DNA from: Ganoderma boninense
Lineage: Eukaryota > Basidiomycota > Agaricomycetes > Polyporales > Polyporaceae
DNA length: 64,000 nt
Direction of reading: 5' to 3'
Assembly: GCA_002900995.3 (NCBI GenBank)
Contig: CM035313.1
Coordinates: forward strand, 1,240,001-1,304,000
Within the stretch, counting starts at the first letter, position 1. Each line of letters starts with the position of its first letter. The translations under genes and the position numbers were made by a program. This document shows positions 11,053 to 22,938 of this stretch, piece after piece. The notes under the pieces were generated by a model, which made no database searches, was not told the DNA's origin, and was given only the letters and a program-made list of their open reading frames with translations.

Positions 11053-11502
11053 GCTCTATGTGGGTGTTGTGTTCATATCAGTTCGTGCACAGCTAGCTAG
11101 CTATCTCAGCATTTTCCAGCTCAACTTGTGGGCCCTCGTCGCGCCGTGTGCGCGGTTTCACATGCGCACTCTAACGCCGACGATGGGTCCGGTTGTCCTC
11201 TGCCCTTCTCTTTCTTCCTCGCCATGCGGGGATATGCTGCTTGCTGTGCAGGGATTTCTACGCGTCGTGTGGATAACGTTCGCCCAAGCATTTCCCTCTG
11301 ATCGACGGCACGGATTTCAAGTTGTGCATATATGGGAACTTGGAAGAGTACCTGTGTACTGCGGCCAGAGTGTAGGGTTACGGCATTTCGCAATACAATA
11401 TATACATAATGATCTTGAGTAGTAATAAGCGTGTAGCCTCTGCGAGAACGACCCCTCAACTGTTGACGAGCAAGCCATCATCCTCTGGATGGAGACTCGG
11501 TG
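11053..11502. other. Intergenic, 3' side of the minus-strand hypothetical gene
   Basis: No exon is supported. An AT-rich stretch near 11395-11425 may contain 3'-end signals for the minus-strand gene that follows. Confidence 0.35.
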
Positions 11503-12775
11503 TCAGTCAGTATCAGAACCGCTGTCTGTAGTCCCTTGATCTTCTGTGAGGGCAGTGAGTACGGGCCCATCCAGCCACTCGAACATGCACACGGAAAGAC
11601 TGTCGTCTCCTTCATCGTGGCTCGATTCATCGCTGGTGGTATCTGTATTGGATCCCAGGAAAACGCACGTAAATGAGGTCAACACACCCAGCAATGCTGG
11701 ACGAAGACTCACGTTGAGGTTGGGAAACGATTCGCGCAGTGCCAGTGGCTAAATCGGCATAAGGTATTAGTCAAAACGGTTGGCCCAGGCTAGTAAATGA
11801 AATTACGGAGACGTACCAGTGAAAACCGACGCAGTCCGTCTGACAGTCCTAGCAGGCAGATCGACTGCCGCTGGTCCTGGGGAGTGGTTGGGAACGAGCA
11901 CCATTGTGAATGCTTCGCCTACGAGGAGAGTCAGAACACAGGCAGACGACATGTTGTCAATCGACAACTCACTATTACACTCGATTTTCGCACTGGTATT
12001 CGGTCCGACTGCTATGTCCGAGTCCCCAAAACGAACATAGGCTATTGGACCGCCGACGCCACCAACCTCTGAGCGATGGATAAAATATAATGATCAGTAT
12101 CAGAGCAATATATGTATGGGGCAATCACGCAGTAAGTATATATTACCTGCATTGAGGTGTGGGGGCAGCGGGGCTGAAGGTATCGACGCTGTTGCAGCAA
12201 GGGTATTTTCCAATGTAGCAGGGACAATCATGCCATTGCGAGAGGCTGTACTGGTTTCAGCTCCATGAATTGGCTGAACCGTGTTGTCAGCCTCCTTTCG
12301 CAATCGCTGAAGCTTTCCCTTGGTAGACGCAGTCTAGAAGGATGACATCAGTACGAGCTGCAGCAGAGATAACCGCAGTCATGGCAAACGAACTATCGCG
12401 CCATCGAGGAGTTTCCCGGCAGTGTGTTTGAAGTCTCGAGCATTCTTATAGGTATTCATGGGGTGGGTAATCAAGTCCCGCCATCTCGTTAGGACGAGTG
12501 GTTCGGATTTAGCCAACCTGAATGTTGAAATTGTCACCGATATTCAGGCTATAATACCAATACCAAATGAGCTCTTACCGATTTTGTAACTTCTCGAGAT
12601 AGGCCAGCGAATCCGGGGGAATACTCGATCCATTACTTGCAATGAACTCGCCTGCGAGCAACATCTTCTCCATCGCAGCCTGTCTGTTCCTAGTCGGGGA
12701 GTAGTCGTCATACACGACGATAATACCCTTCAGGATGACATCTTTGACAATTGTGTTCAAAGTCCTGTCAATCAT
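11503..12775 (-). CDS. Hypothetical six-exon protein with acidic C-terminus
   Basis: Exons on the minus strand: 12775-12579, 12484-12394, 12333-12147, 12068-11817, 11748-11713, 11642-11503, giving about 300 aa. All five joins keep frame with GT/AG ends. An upstream in-frame ATG at 12862 would add 29 hydrophobic residues, but MIDRTLNTIVKD at 12775 is preferred. Notable parts are LAYLEKLQNRWRDLITHP (helical, spans the first intron), KLQRLRKEADN, GPIAYVRFGDSDIAVGPN, LTLLVGEAFTMVLVPN, and an acidic tail TTSDESSHDEGDDS. The stop is TGA at 11505-11503. I recognise no family. The consistent splicing is the main evidence that it is a real gene. Confidence 0.55.
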
Positions 12776-13363
12776 GGTAGAGAGGTTACGCCGAAGAGAG
12801 AGGGAGAGTGCGTAGACGAGCGTGAGGATGAATGTGGGGACAGCAGGGCAGTGGACCCGCACTTAGTGTAGGCTTCAATTTTAAACCGGCGAGTCGTGGG
12901 TGGGAAGACTCGTGTCCTCATCATTTTGGTGGACATGATGCAAGCGTCTTGCCATACACAGAAGAAAACAAGACTTCCGTGGATGGGAGGCAACACGAAA
13001 GCGAGAAGTCAGCTGAGGGTTGCACGGCCAACGGACTCGGACGGGGACTCCGTGTTCGCCATGGGAATATGCGAACCTCAGGTTGTACATGCCCGGCGGG
13101 CTTTTCTGACAATAGAAACAGGCAAATTTGCTCATCTAGCCGTGCTTCTCTGTTCCAGAGCTGTCGTCCGTTGTCTACAAGAGTAACATGGGCAGGTGGG
13201 GACAAGAGAAGAAATATGTACGTCAAAGGCACCGGCGCAGCGCCGTGCCACAACCGACAAGCGCCGGGCCAACCGGTAAGCGCGGGGTTAGCGCAGAGTT
13301 TGGGGTCCGTGGGCTACACGAGCCCGGGACTCGCACCCACTTCCTCCCCCCCGCTCCTCCTCG
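12776..13363. other. Divergent intergenic region
   Basis: Shared 5' flank of the minus-strand hypothetical gene and K4. The bases just before K4 are C-rich (ACTTCCTCCCCCCCGCTCC). No TATA box or other gene is evident. Confidence 0.35.
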
Positions 13364-14718
13364 ATGCCCTCATCCACAGAGGCCGAGGTTGCCACAAAAC
13401 CTCATCCTCTCAGTAACGATGTCCTTCAGTGTGGCCTGTTCGAGGATGAATTCTTCTGGCGAGATCATCAACCATGGCTCGCAGATTGCGGCTACATGTT
13501 GCGACCCCGTTATCGACTAGACTGGAAGCCCTCCTGGCTTAAGTCCAAAAAGAATCCTCTTTCATGTGAAGACGGTCAATCTACACTGGTGAGTAGAACG
13601 AGCCTTTGATACCGAAGCATCACTATAATGCCCTGCAGGGGACTATTATGATGGATGCTGTTCGCATTTCCGATGGGCACATTGTCGCTTTGAAGCAGGT
13701 CCCAAGGTCCAAATACCCCGACGAGGAGGAGCTTAATCGGTTCTTGACAATGTCAGAGCCACAGGCTAGCGATCCCCATAACCATTCCATCCCTGTCTAC
13801 GACATCCTGCAGTCGCCTTTGGACGAGAATATTGTCCTCCTCGTCATGCCGTATCTGATACGCATAGACGATCTCAAGTTCGCTACCGTCGGGGAAGCTG
13901 TGGAATGTTTCAGACAGCTGTTCGAGGTACGGGTAATCTTTGCCTCCTGAAATCTTATGTACGCAAGGGCCATTGACATGACGAACAGGGCCTGCAATTC
14001 CTACATCATCACCACATTGCACACCTGTAAGCGTCGTTATCCCCCCCACCTGTCAGATAGCTCAGGCAATTTATAGGGATGTGAATATGAATAACGTCAT
14101 GATGGACCCAACTCCTGTGTTTTCGGACATTCCCCACCCCACGCATTCCTACAAGAGTTACGACTTCAAGCATTCTATCAGCACACGAACTCGTACTTCT
14201 CATCCCACCAAGTACTTCTACATTGACTTTGGCTTTTCATGGAGACTGTCCCCAGACGATCCCTTTCCTCGGGTCGCACTCGATATTGGAGGTGATAAGT
14301 CCGTTCCGGAGTACGAGGACCCTCAAGGTCGACACGATCCCTACAAAGTTGACGTGTACTGTTTGGGTAATACTATTCGCCAACGCTTCATGGATGTGAG
14401 TGTGATTATTGCATGTTGAGCGCTGTGTATCACTTATGATCCTTCTTACGAGTGTAGAAGAGTCCTAGTCTTGAGTTTCTCAGGCCGATAATCACTGAGA
14501 TGGTTCAACAGGACCCAGCCAAGAGACCGTCGATCGAGAAGGCCTTCGAGCAATTCGAGCAGCTGCGTACCTCTGCTTCGCAGTGGACTTTGCGCTCGCG
14601 GATGGTCTATCAAGACGAGCTGCCATTAGGCAGACTGTATCGCGGGTGTCGCCATGCTGTTCGCACCATCTTCTGGTTCGCGACCGGAAAGCCCGCACTG
14701 CCCAACCCCGATGCGTAG
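13364..14718 (+). CDS. Kinase-like protein K4 (AgaK1-like family), HLD variant
   Basis: Five exons: 13364-13588, 13639-13926, 13989-14026, 14077-14395, 14458-14718, giving about 376 aa. N-terminal FWRDHQPWLADCGYMLRPRY, PSWLKSKK. Beta3 Lys in IVALKQV. The micro-exon encodes GLQFLHHHHIAH. The spliced catalytic loop is HLDVNMNN, so the HRD Arg is Leu and the usual catalytic-loop Lys is Asn, while Asp and the second Asn are kept. DFG is in YIDFGFS; VPEY, DVYCLGN and DPAKRPSIEKAFEQFEQLR follow. The tail is LYRGCRHAVRTIFWFATGKP. It is closest to K1, K6 and K7. Of the variant copies, this one departs furthest at the HRD motif while keeping the rest. Activity is uncertain. Confidence 0.88.
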
Positions 14719-15451
14719 AGCCGCGTCGGCGCCACCGTTCCCGTGTCGTTGTCTCTTGTTTCATTCACGTGTCGATGTACGCTCTCCGCAGCGCTGCTAT
14801 GAATTGGATTTGACTCCTCTCTAGATACGTACGACCCGAACGCTGTTTTCTGACGCGAGTTCCTCGTTCGATGACTCTGATTTCGCAACAGGGGACCTTC
14901 TGGCCAGCGGGCGTTGACCTTGATCAAATTGATAGACCCAGGAGAAAACCATGTGCCGGTTCGCATGGGAAGTCGAGGTGGTCAGTGAATAAGCAACACT
15001 CCCAGGACAACGGACCGACTATTGACGGGGAAACGGGCGTTCCAGCCCCCACTCGTTTCCTTTAGCGTCCCGCAATTGTTTGCGTCCCTCAGCCACCTGG
15101 GCTTGCGCCGTTACTGTCGGTATGACTTGCCCTCTGACTGCGATGACATCCAACTTACATTCTGATCGCTGTCGAATTTGAGATCCGATTGATTGTCACT
15201 TACTTTCGGGGGAGGAAAGGGGAAGACTAATTGTCGTGGGCGGGGTTGCATGTGAGTGTCGCTCACGAATTCTCCCATGATTCGCGGTGTAGACGTTTGT
15301 GGGCGCATGGGAAAGTCTGTGTTCTGCGGCCGCGATATCTGCGCTCCGAGTCCTGAGGCCTGAGGCCCTGATGAGGCAGTTGGCGCACCTTGTCTCTTGT
15401 TGCTACACTGACCAGCGGCTTCTCGTCACCCCGTCTCAACCCTGTCGCAAG
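14719..15451. other. Intergenic between K4 and K5, no gene seen
   Basis: The K4 3' flank and K5 promoter region. No exon chain or clear core-promoter element is recognised. Confidence 0.4.
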
Positions 15452-16806
15452 ATGGACCCAAAACCGGAGAAACGCATCAGTTCATATGCCCAGGACAAGA
15501 TGTTCTACAAGAACTTCGAAGGGGGCTATGTGAGCGTGGAGTATTTTTGGCGGGACCACCAACCATGGCTCCAGGAACAAGGGTACATGCTCCGTCCGCG
15601 CTACCATCCTGACTGGAGGCCGTCGTGGGAGGGAACGAAGAAATACTACGAGAATTTCGAGGACGGGCTGATACCCATGGTATGTCCAGCGCCCCGCCCC
15701 GTCCACCGTCATTCCTCGTGCTAATTGGCGATGTATGCTAGCGACTCGAGGTCATCGATGCGACGCGCGTTGCCGATGGTCGCGTCGTTGTCATCAAGAA
15801 GGTGAACAAGTACACCCATCCTTACGAGGCCGAGATTGGCCAGTTCTTCTCGACCGAGCCGCTCGCGTCTGACCCCCACAACCGCTGTGTGCCCATATTC
15901 GATGTCCTGCAGTCCCCTCTCGACGAATCAATGGTCTTCCTGGTTATGCCATATCTGATGCGGTATCATGACGTCCGTTTTGCGACTGTGGGCGAAGGCG
16001 TTGAGTGTTTTCGCCAGCTGTTTGAGGTATGGCGTACTCCTGCGTATAGCCGGTGCGTGTGAGGGATCACTGAAGAAGCCGCATTTCAGGGACTCGAATT
16101 CATGCATGGGCAGCATGTTGCTCACCGGTGAGTTTATTTCCGTGTTTACCACGGGCCAACTGAACGTTTGTCTCAGCGACATCATGGTCTTTAACGTCAT
16201 GATGGACCCAGCTCCGCTGTATTCGGAGATCCCTCACCCCGTCAAACGAAGCAGGAGTTACGATTTCAAACGACGGATTCACAGGTTTACTCGGACGGAA
16301 CGACCCGTGAAGTACTACTACATCGATTTCGGTCTCTCGCGCAGATACGGTCCAGACGACGCCTCCCCGCTGGAGGAGATTATTGTCGGTGGAGACAAAT
16401 CTGTACCCGAGTTCGCGGAGGACACGCATGAGCCCCAGAATCCATTCTGGACGGACATCTACTACCTCGGGAACGTGATTCGACTTGATTTCCTCCAGGT
16501 ACGCCCTGGTTTCCCGGGCCCGCCGTGCTGTATCCCTCCATGCTAACGTTGCACTCCCAGGGAGCCTATGGCTTCGAGTTCATGCAGCCACTAATAGACG
16601 ACATGATGCAGCAGGACCCATCAAAGCGACCGACGATCAACGAGGCGCGTTCACGTTTCGAGGAGCTCCGTGGTTCGTTGTCGGAGCGTACGCTACGGTT
16701 GCGAGTCGTGTATAGGGATGAGGTCGCGATCGTCGGCTTGTTTAGATCCTTGAGGCACTACTTACGGACAGGGAAGCGCAGGCTGCCTGCGCTTCCGACT
16801 CCCTGA
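15452..16806 (+). CDS. Kinase-like protein K5 (AgaK1-like family), intact HRD
   Basis: Five exons: 15452-15679, 15742-16026, 16090-16127, 16177-16498, 16561-16806, giving about 372 aa. The start MDPKPEKRISS lies just downstream of a pyrimidine-rich leader. N-terminal FWRDHQPWLQEQGYMLRPRY, then PDWRPSWEGTKK. VIDATRVADGRVVVIKKV carries the beta3 Lys. The micro-exon encodes GLEFMHGQHVAH. The catalytic loop is HRDIMVFN, followed by MMDPAPLYSEIPHP and DFG in YIDFGLSRRYGPDD. GGDKSVPEF, TDIYYLGN and DPSKRPTINEARSRFEELR complete the C-lobe. The tail ends RLPALPTP. HRD, DFG and Lys are all present, so catalysis is plausible although the catalytic-loop Lys is Val. Substrate unknown. Confidence 0.88.
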
Positions 16807-17022
16807 GTGTCTCTGCGCATGTGGCGCCGCGTCTTGTTTACTTACAGTTGTTGTCGACATCTGTTTCCGTTACTGGAACGATCTCAGTGAGCACTAGCGC
16901 CGAAGACAAACATGAGGAAACAAGTCTGTAGGCGAGACTCGAGCTCATGATGAGATTACGCGTGCGCATGCTTGACCCCGTCGCGCCACATACACTCTTG
17001 CCCCCATTGCGTCTTTGGCAGT

Positions 17023-18379
17023 ATGTCTCCGTCCGCCGGTGTCGACGCGGTCACGAAATCTCACCCTCTAACTACGAACGTTTTTGAGGGGGACCTCTAT
17101 AAAGGCGAGATCATCTGGCGAAACCATCAGCCATGGCTCGCGGAGTCTGGCTACATGCTCCGTCCCCGCTATCGACCTGACTGGGAGGCCTCTTGGCTCA
17201 AGTCGAAGAGACATCCACTTTTATGCGAGGATGGACCATCTCCATTCGTGCGTGTTGTTTCTTTCCGGCTCCGTTTGCTCTTAGTACATCGCCCCGGTAC
17301 AGGTGTCGACTATCTTGGACGCTCTTCGCACTTCCGACGGGTCGATCGTCGCTCTCAAGCAGGTCCCCAAGTCCAGATACCCTGACGAGGAGGAACTCAA
17401 TCGCTTCTTGGCAATATCCGAACCGCAGGCCAGCGACCGCCATAACCATTCAATCCCCGTCTACGAAATCCTTCAGTCGCCCTTAGATGACGATATCCTC
17501 TTCCTAGTCATGCCATACTTGATACGCATAAATAGGGTCAAGTTGGCTACTGTGGGGGAAGCTGTAGAATGTTTTCGGCAGCTGTTCGAGGTATGTGTGG
17601 CGGCCGTCCCCGTGCGATAACCTCGTTACATTACCAATAGGGCCTGCAGTTCCTACATCATCATCATGTCGCACATTGGTGAGCGTTGTAGGTTTTCTGC
17701 TGGGGATATGTCAATAACTTGGACTTCACAGTGATATCCATATCAACAACGTCATGATGGATCCAACTGTCTTATCCGACATTCCTCACCTCACGCACCA
17801 TACCAAGAGCAGAGACTTCAAACATTCTCTCAGCACACGAACTCGCACCTCACATCCACCAAGGTACTACTATATAGACTTCGGCCTCTCATGGAGATTA
17901 CCTCCCGAGGATCCATCTCCAAGGATCGTAGTTTCCTTTCCCGGAGATAAAACAATCCCCGAGTTTAAAGACCCGGGACCTCGTGCACGACACGATCCCT
18001 ATAAGATCGACGTATACTGTCTTGGCAACATTATTCGTGAACACTTCATGGCCGTAAGTGAAATAAATATTGATTGACGCAACCGCTTCCGCTGATACTT
18101 GTGTGGCTATTTCAGAAAAGTCACAGTTTGGATTTTCTCCAGCCCGTAGTCGCTGAGATGGTACAAGGCGACCCCGCGAAAAGACCTTCGATCGACGTAG
18201 CCTTCGAGCAGTTTGAACGGCTTCGAGCCTCTCTATCGCCCTGGACTCTGCGTTCTCGTGTGGTTTACGAGGACGAACTGCCGTTAGGCAGCCTGTTTCG
18301 CGCCTGTCGTCATGCTGTTCGAACTGCATTCTGGATCGCTCGCGGAATACCCGCTCTTCCTACTCCCCGTGGTCCTTGA
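17023..18379 (+). CDS. Kinase-like protein K6 (AgaK1-like family), HCD variant
   Basis: Five exons: 17023-17247, 17303-17590, 17641-17678, 17732-18053, 18116-18379, giving about 378 aa. MSPSAGVDAVTKSHPL parallels the K1 and K4 starts. N-terminal IIWRNHQPWLAESGYMLRPRY-type signature. Beta3 Lys in IVALKQV. The micro-exon encodes GLQFLHHHHVAH; the spliced loop is HCDIHINN with Arg replaced by Cys. DFG in YIDFGLS, IPEF in the APE position, DVYCLGN, DPAKRPSIDVAFEQFERLR, and tail LFRACRHAVRTAFWIARGIP. It starts only about 215 bp after K5 ends, in the same orientation. K4, K5 and K6 form a tight direct array. Activity is plausible but unusual because of the HRD change. Confidence 0.88.
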
Positions 18380-21071
18380 CGCTGCTTTCACCATGCTATG
18401 CTATCTGCTTGTACTTCGTTATCCCGCTGTCGATTTTGATTTGAATATACCCCTGCGTGCAGTAGGCTGGACGTAGGATGAGCGTTACTTGATGCCTGTC
18501 CCCTCGTCTTTTCGTCTCTCCACTCGTCCTTATACCCCAATCGGTGCTTGTGTGGCAACCCTAATTTCTTGGGGAAACAATAGCGGTCCTATGCCACAGC
18601 AGCGAGCGAGAAGGGATTTCGCGCGCACCACTGAGGCCCCTGAGGTGCGAGGCTGCCCTGATGCTGCGGGCGACATCGGTAAGGACAGGGCCTCCGTCGT
18701 GGGTCAAACGTTCTCAATGTCAGACAGGCTAAGTTCCAAGATCGGTAGCGGACTGTGAAGGTGACTCCTAGGACATCTCCTCGCTCTCGTGGCAACGTCT
18801 GCACGACGATTTTCCAAGAAAAGAAACGGCGGCCTGTTCGGTTCTCGAATACAAGGCCTCCTGTCTGAGGTTGCCAGAGGTGGGCCACCCCGCCCCCACG
18901 TCCTGGAAGTGCATGTCACATTATGCGACGTCAAAGGGGGGCAAAATGACAAGTTCGCGTCTCCGGACGTGTGTCAAGTGGCCTGACAACCTGAACAGCT
19001 AGTACGGCATGGACAGTATTCTAGCGGCCATGGTACTACCCACCCCCAACCGAAGCACAATGCGCGCCCCGTCCATCAACAAGCCAGCCGACGACAGAGA
19101 CGAGAAGACTGTCAGTTGAGGGGGTGTCGGCGACGCCCTTGTTCAGAGACGCCAGCGATTGCGTCTAGTCGGCGCGAAGGTCGGTGGGTGCATGGGAAGC
19201 CGGTGGCTAGTGACAGGTTCAGCGGTGATCCGTCCGCATTCTCGCCGCAGGACAGCCTGGGGAACCACATGCGTTGCAGACCGGACGTTTACGTCTTGCA
19301 CACTAATGGGCTGGAAGTGCAGTGGAAACCTTTCGCACCGAGAGGCGACCCTTAAGTTCGCGGCCGACGGAACGCCCTGCACGATGACGGGGACGAGATC
19401 ATTCCTCCGTGCATGGGCGGCCTGACAGTCGCCATGGAAAAACAAGAGTTTCGTCGCTTCTTCAGTTTGGCTGTACCGAAGGAGCTGTCCGGCTGCGCCC
19501 ACCGGAACCGGCCGCTTGCTCTGCGACCAATGGCCCTATTGTCGAGGTCTAACAAACTTCATTACCCTCGTTCAAATCCTGCCCGAGGCAGAGCGATTGG
19601 ACAACGAAGGCCCGTAGCTTTTGCATGTCCGCCTTGAGTGGTTATAGAGCAACCTGTACGGGATATTGAGCGCTTTAAATATCTGATCGTGCTGCGAACC
19701 TACGAGAAGTACGTTCCTAGCGCGTTACTGGAGCGACCGACATGATTCCTCCCAATGTCGTCTGAACAGCCGGTAAGATGGTCTGAATGGCAGGAGAAGA
19801 GTCTGTTTGCCAATGCTAGATGTGATCGACGCCCGTACAGGATATCAAGCCACAAGCCCGACAATGCGGGCTCGAGGGGACGACGTAGTAACAAGGCGGT
19901 CCCTTGCTATGACATCATCGCGGTATGGGTTCGAATTATATCTACTCACGCTGGGTGGTGAGGAACTCAAGGCTCATGGGCCTCTCATGACGGGTTTCCT
20001 ACTGGTCCAGTGGCGCAGGTGTTTGTGTCAGCGGATACAAGAGGTACATAGTGCACATAATGGACCTACAAGCTATAAGTGGAAGGAGCCGCCCTCGTCG
20101 ATGTACTTATAAGGCAGGAGCGCGCCTGACTTCCCATTCACTGGGGGCAACGCAACAGCCACTGGGCCACTCGGGCGGTGAACGTTTGAACGATTGCCTT
20201 CCTCGTATCATACGAATATCACGTATTCTGATAATCCTGCTTCTCCATTGGAAGGCTAGGGGTATGCTACCTACCTGTGGCCCGTTGTACTGATCGGTAA
20301 TCGAGTAACACGATGGCATGAGATAGTCCCAGTCACCTCAAAGATGGTAGCCTGACGGACGAACGGCCAGATGAATGTTCACCTCATGAGTATGAGTGAA
20401 GAAGCTAGCCATGTAGCGGGCGTAACAACACGCGAGTACGTTCCTCCGACGTGATGCGGGGGCTCCTTGGTTTGGGGGGCGAGTCGACAGGACACGATCG
20501 AGGGTTCTGGAGGGCAAGGAGGAAGGAGGGGGAGAGAAGGCCAACTTACGGACAATGTGACGTAGTGGGCGTAGAAACCACAGGGGTGAAAAACGACCAG
20601 AGGCCCTTCAGAAGACGGGTCAACTCGACATAAAGACGCCGGAGTCAAAATTGTGGACCTACAGTCAAGTCACGTCGCTCTCTTGGTGTATCCCTCCCCA
20701 CTCACGGCCGGACCGTGATCATCTATTCAGTCAAATTCATCCATAGAGTGATCATGAAGACAACTTGAGAAGCATGGAGAGGACTTAACTCACATGGATC
20801 ATCCGAGACGCACTGCCAGTGGTGCTGACGGTCACCGTGACGGGCGACTTCCGATTTCATTCTCCTGTGGATGGCGGTTCAGCTGCAAAGAATAAAGCGC
20901 GGATAGACCCAGTACATTGAACCACCCTGAGGTCATGACGGCTCTGGGTGAGGTGACCGACTTGCGCGCTTCGCTTACAGAAACCCGATTTGCTGACGTC
21001 ATCCGTGCAGGAAAGGCCTGGAAAGGCTTACTGCACTCACAGGTAACGACCGAACCTTGCGACATGCCACC
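18380..21071. other. Gene-poor interval of 2.7 kb
   Basis: No exon chain, RNA gene or recognisable mobile element was found. Positions near 20049-20120 hold copy 2 of a short repeat. The last 100 bases lead to the aldo/keto reductase start, which sits in a near-ideal GCCACCATGG context. Confidence 0.35.
20049..20120 (+). repeat. Short dispersed repeat, copy 2
   Basis: Shares TGGACCTACAAGC and AAGTGGAAGGAG with copy 1 at 9217-9290, then continues to TTATAAGGCAGGAGCG. The TATAAG-like block makes a promoter fragment possible. No coding role is clear. Confidence 0.4.
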
Positions 21072-22197
21072 ATGGCTACTACGAAGATTATCTATGGGAC
21101 AGCCTGGTGAGACGATATAAGGGCACACATGTGTGTAGTTGATGGAGAGGTGACCGAGTCGTGATCACGCAGGAAGAAGGAACGCACAACCGCACTGGTC
21201 GTGAGTGCCGTCCTCCACGGTTTCAGGGCGATTGATACAGGTGCGTCTCATTACTGCCTTACAAGTTGTAAAGACAGTACAAAATCTTGTTATAACAGCA
21301 TGCCAGCCCAAGCACTATCGGTAAGTGTGCTACTCCGTTCCGAGTTGCTAAATCGTACCTACCGTCTGCAAGGGAAGATCTCGTGGGTGCAGCACTCCAG
21401 ATCCTCTACGATGAACACGGCATCAAGCGCGAGGATCTCTTCCTCCAAACAAAGTGCGTCCCCTCACCCGTCCCTCCCCTCCTCGCACTCAACCCCATCG
21501 CGCAGGTTCACCTCCGTCGACGGCCAGGACCAGAACCAGCCCCTCCCGTACGACCCCAAGACCGACATCCCCACCCAGATCCAGTCGTCCGTCCAGACGT
21601 CCCTCAAGAACCTCCGCACGACGTACCTCGACTCCCTCGTGCTGCACTCGCCCCTGCGCACCCTCCCCCAGACGCTCGTCGCGTGGCGAACACTCATCTC
21701 CCTGCAGGACTCGGGCATCGTCCACAAGATCGGCGTGAGCAACACGTACGACGTCGGTGTGCTCGAGGCGCTCGAGCGCGATGGCGGCCGCCGCCCCGAC
21801 GTGGTGCAGAACCGGTGGTACGAGGGGAACCAGTGGGATAACGCCGTCTGGGCCTATTGCGTCAAGAACGGGATCCAGTACCAGTAAGCCTTGCGTTTGT
21901 GGCAGGAAGCGAATTATACTCATCCCACGGATCTCGCTCTCTCCTCATTTCAGGTCATTCTGGACGCTGTCGGGTTCGCCGACCCTCCTCCGCCATTCCA
22001 CCATCCGGTCGATTGTCTCTGCGAGGGCATGTACGCCTGCGCAAGCACTGTTCCGGATCGCCCAGCTGAACGGCGTAACGCCTCTCTGCGGCACGACGAA
22101 CGAGCAGCACATGGATGACGCCCTCGGAGCGGAGAAAATAGACCTGAACGACGTCCAAGCGGCTGTTGATGATGTGCTCAACATCGTCCATGGATAG
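21072..22197 (+). CDS. Aldo/keto reductase family oxidoreductase
   Basis: Six exons: 21072-21106, 21173-21240, 21299-21320, 21373-21453, 21506-21883, 21954-22197, giving 275 aa. Translation starts MATTKIIYGTAWKKERT. The catalytic tetrad of the AKR superfamily can be placed: Asp in GFRAIDTA, Tyr in PKHY, Lys in LFLQTKF, His in LVLHSP. Later motifs are KIGVSNTYDVGVLEALERDG, VVQNRWYEGNQWD, and near the C-terminus CTPAQALFRIAQLNGVTP followed by GTTNEQHMDD. The enzyme is expected to use NADPH to reduce aldehydes or ketones in the cytosol; the substrate is not predictable. Length fits the short fungal AKR subgroup. The 3' end converges on CCR4. Confidence 0.93.
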
Positions 22198-22938
22198 GGT
22201 TGTTAAAGCAGAGCGTCTTAGTCCGAGTGTAGGGTATGGAACGAAACGAAAGGGCTCCTTCGCCGTCCGCGGTATGTTGCTCTGCCGCCCTTCGATTGGA
22301 GAGCCGTGCACACGCCGAGAGACGATATTTGGAGATTTGAAAGGAATTTTATATTGAACAGGACAGCCGTACACGCACATGCTACAGTTTTGCAGAGTGG
22401 TCGAACGCGACAGATATGATATGTATGTATGTACCAACATGAGAAAGCAAGCAGACACACAAGGCGACGATGACACACGACGGAAGGGAAAGGAAGGGGA
22501 AAGAGGGGAGGGTGTGGGGATGCGAGATGTGGGGTTGGGATGTGGGGGAGAGTCCGGATTGGATGGGCGTGTGGTGGCATACGCAGGTCGGATTCGGTAG
22601 GTGGACAGACAGAGGACTTCAGACGATGCAAAATATAAAAAATAACACAAACGACGATCACACCAGACAGACGATACGTGCGAGTAAGGAAACGGCAGCA
22701 GAAGAAGAGACAAAACAAAATGCCACGCCGTCATTCCAGAGATAAAGAAAATAAGGGAAGCAGAAGCGCAGAGGAGACGGCCGCTATATGGCCATGCATG
22801 CTCCACACGAGTGCACAAGTAAAGTATTTACAAGAGTGAAGACAAAAAGGGGAAGGGGGAAGGTAGCGATGGTGGAGACAGAAGGAAGGGACCGCAAAAC
22901 CCAGGGCACAGGATGCACGAAACGCACCGAAGGACCTC
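22198..22938. other. Convergent 3' region between AKR and CCR4
   Basis: About 740 bp of 3' flank shared by two convergent genes. It is purine-rich on the plus strand from 22440 to 22760. No gene is supported. Confidence 0.45.

Noticed and set aside
13250..13330. GC-rich inverted sequence before K4 that resembles tRNA T-arm pairing
   Set aside because: No full cloverleaf could be drawn on either strand.
21489..21923. 144-codon minus-strand ORF
   Set aside because: Mirror of the main aldo/keto reductase exon.
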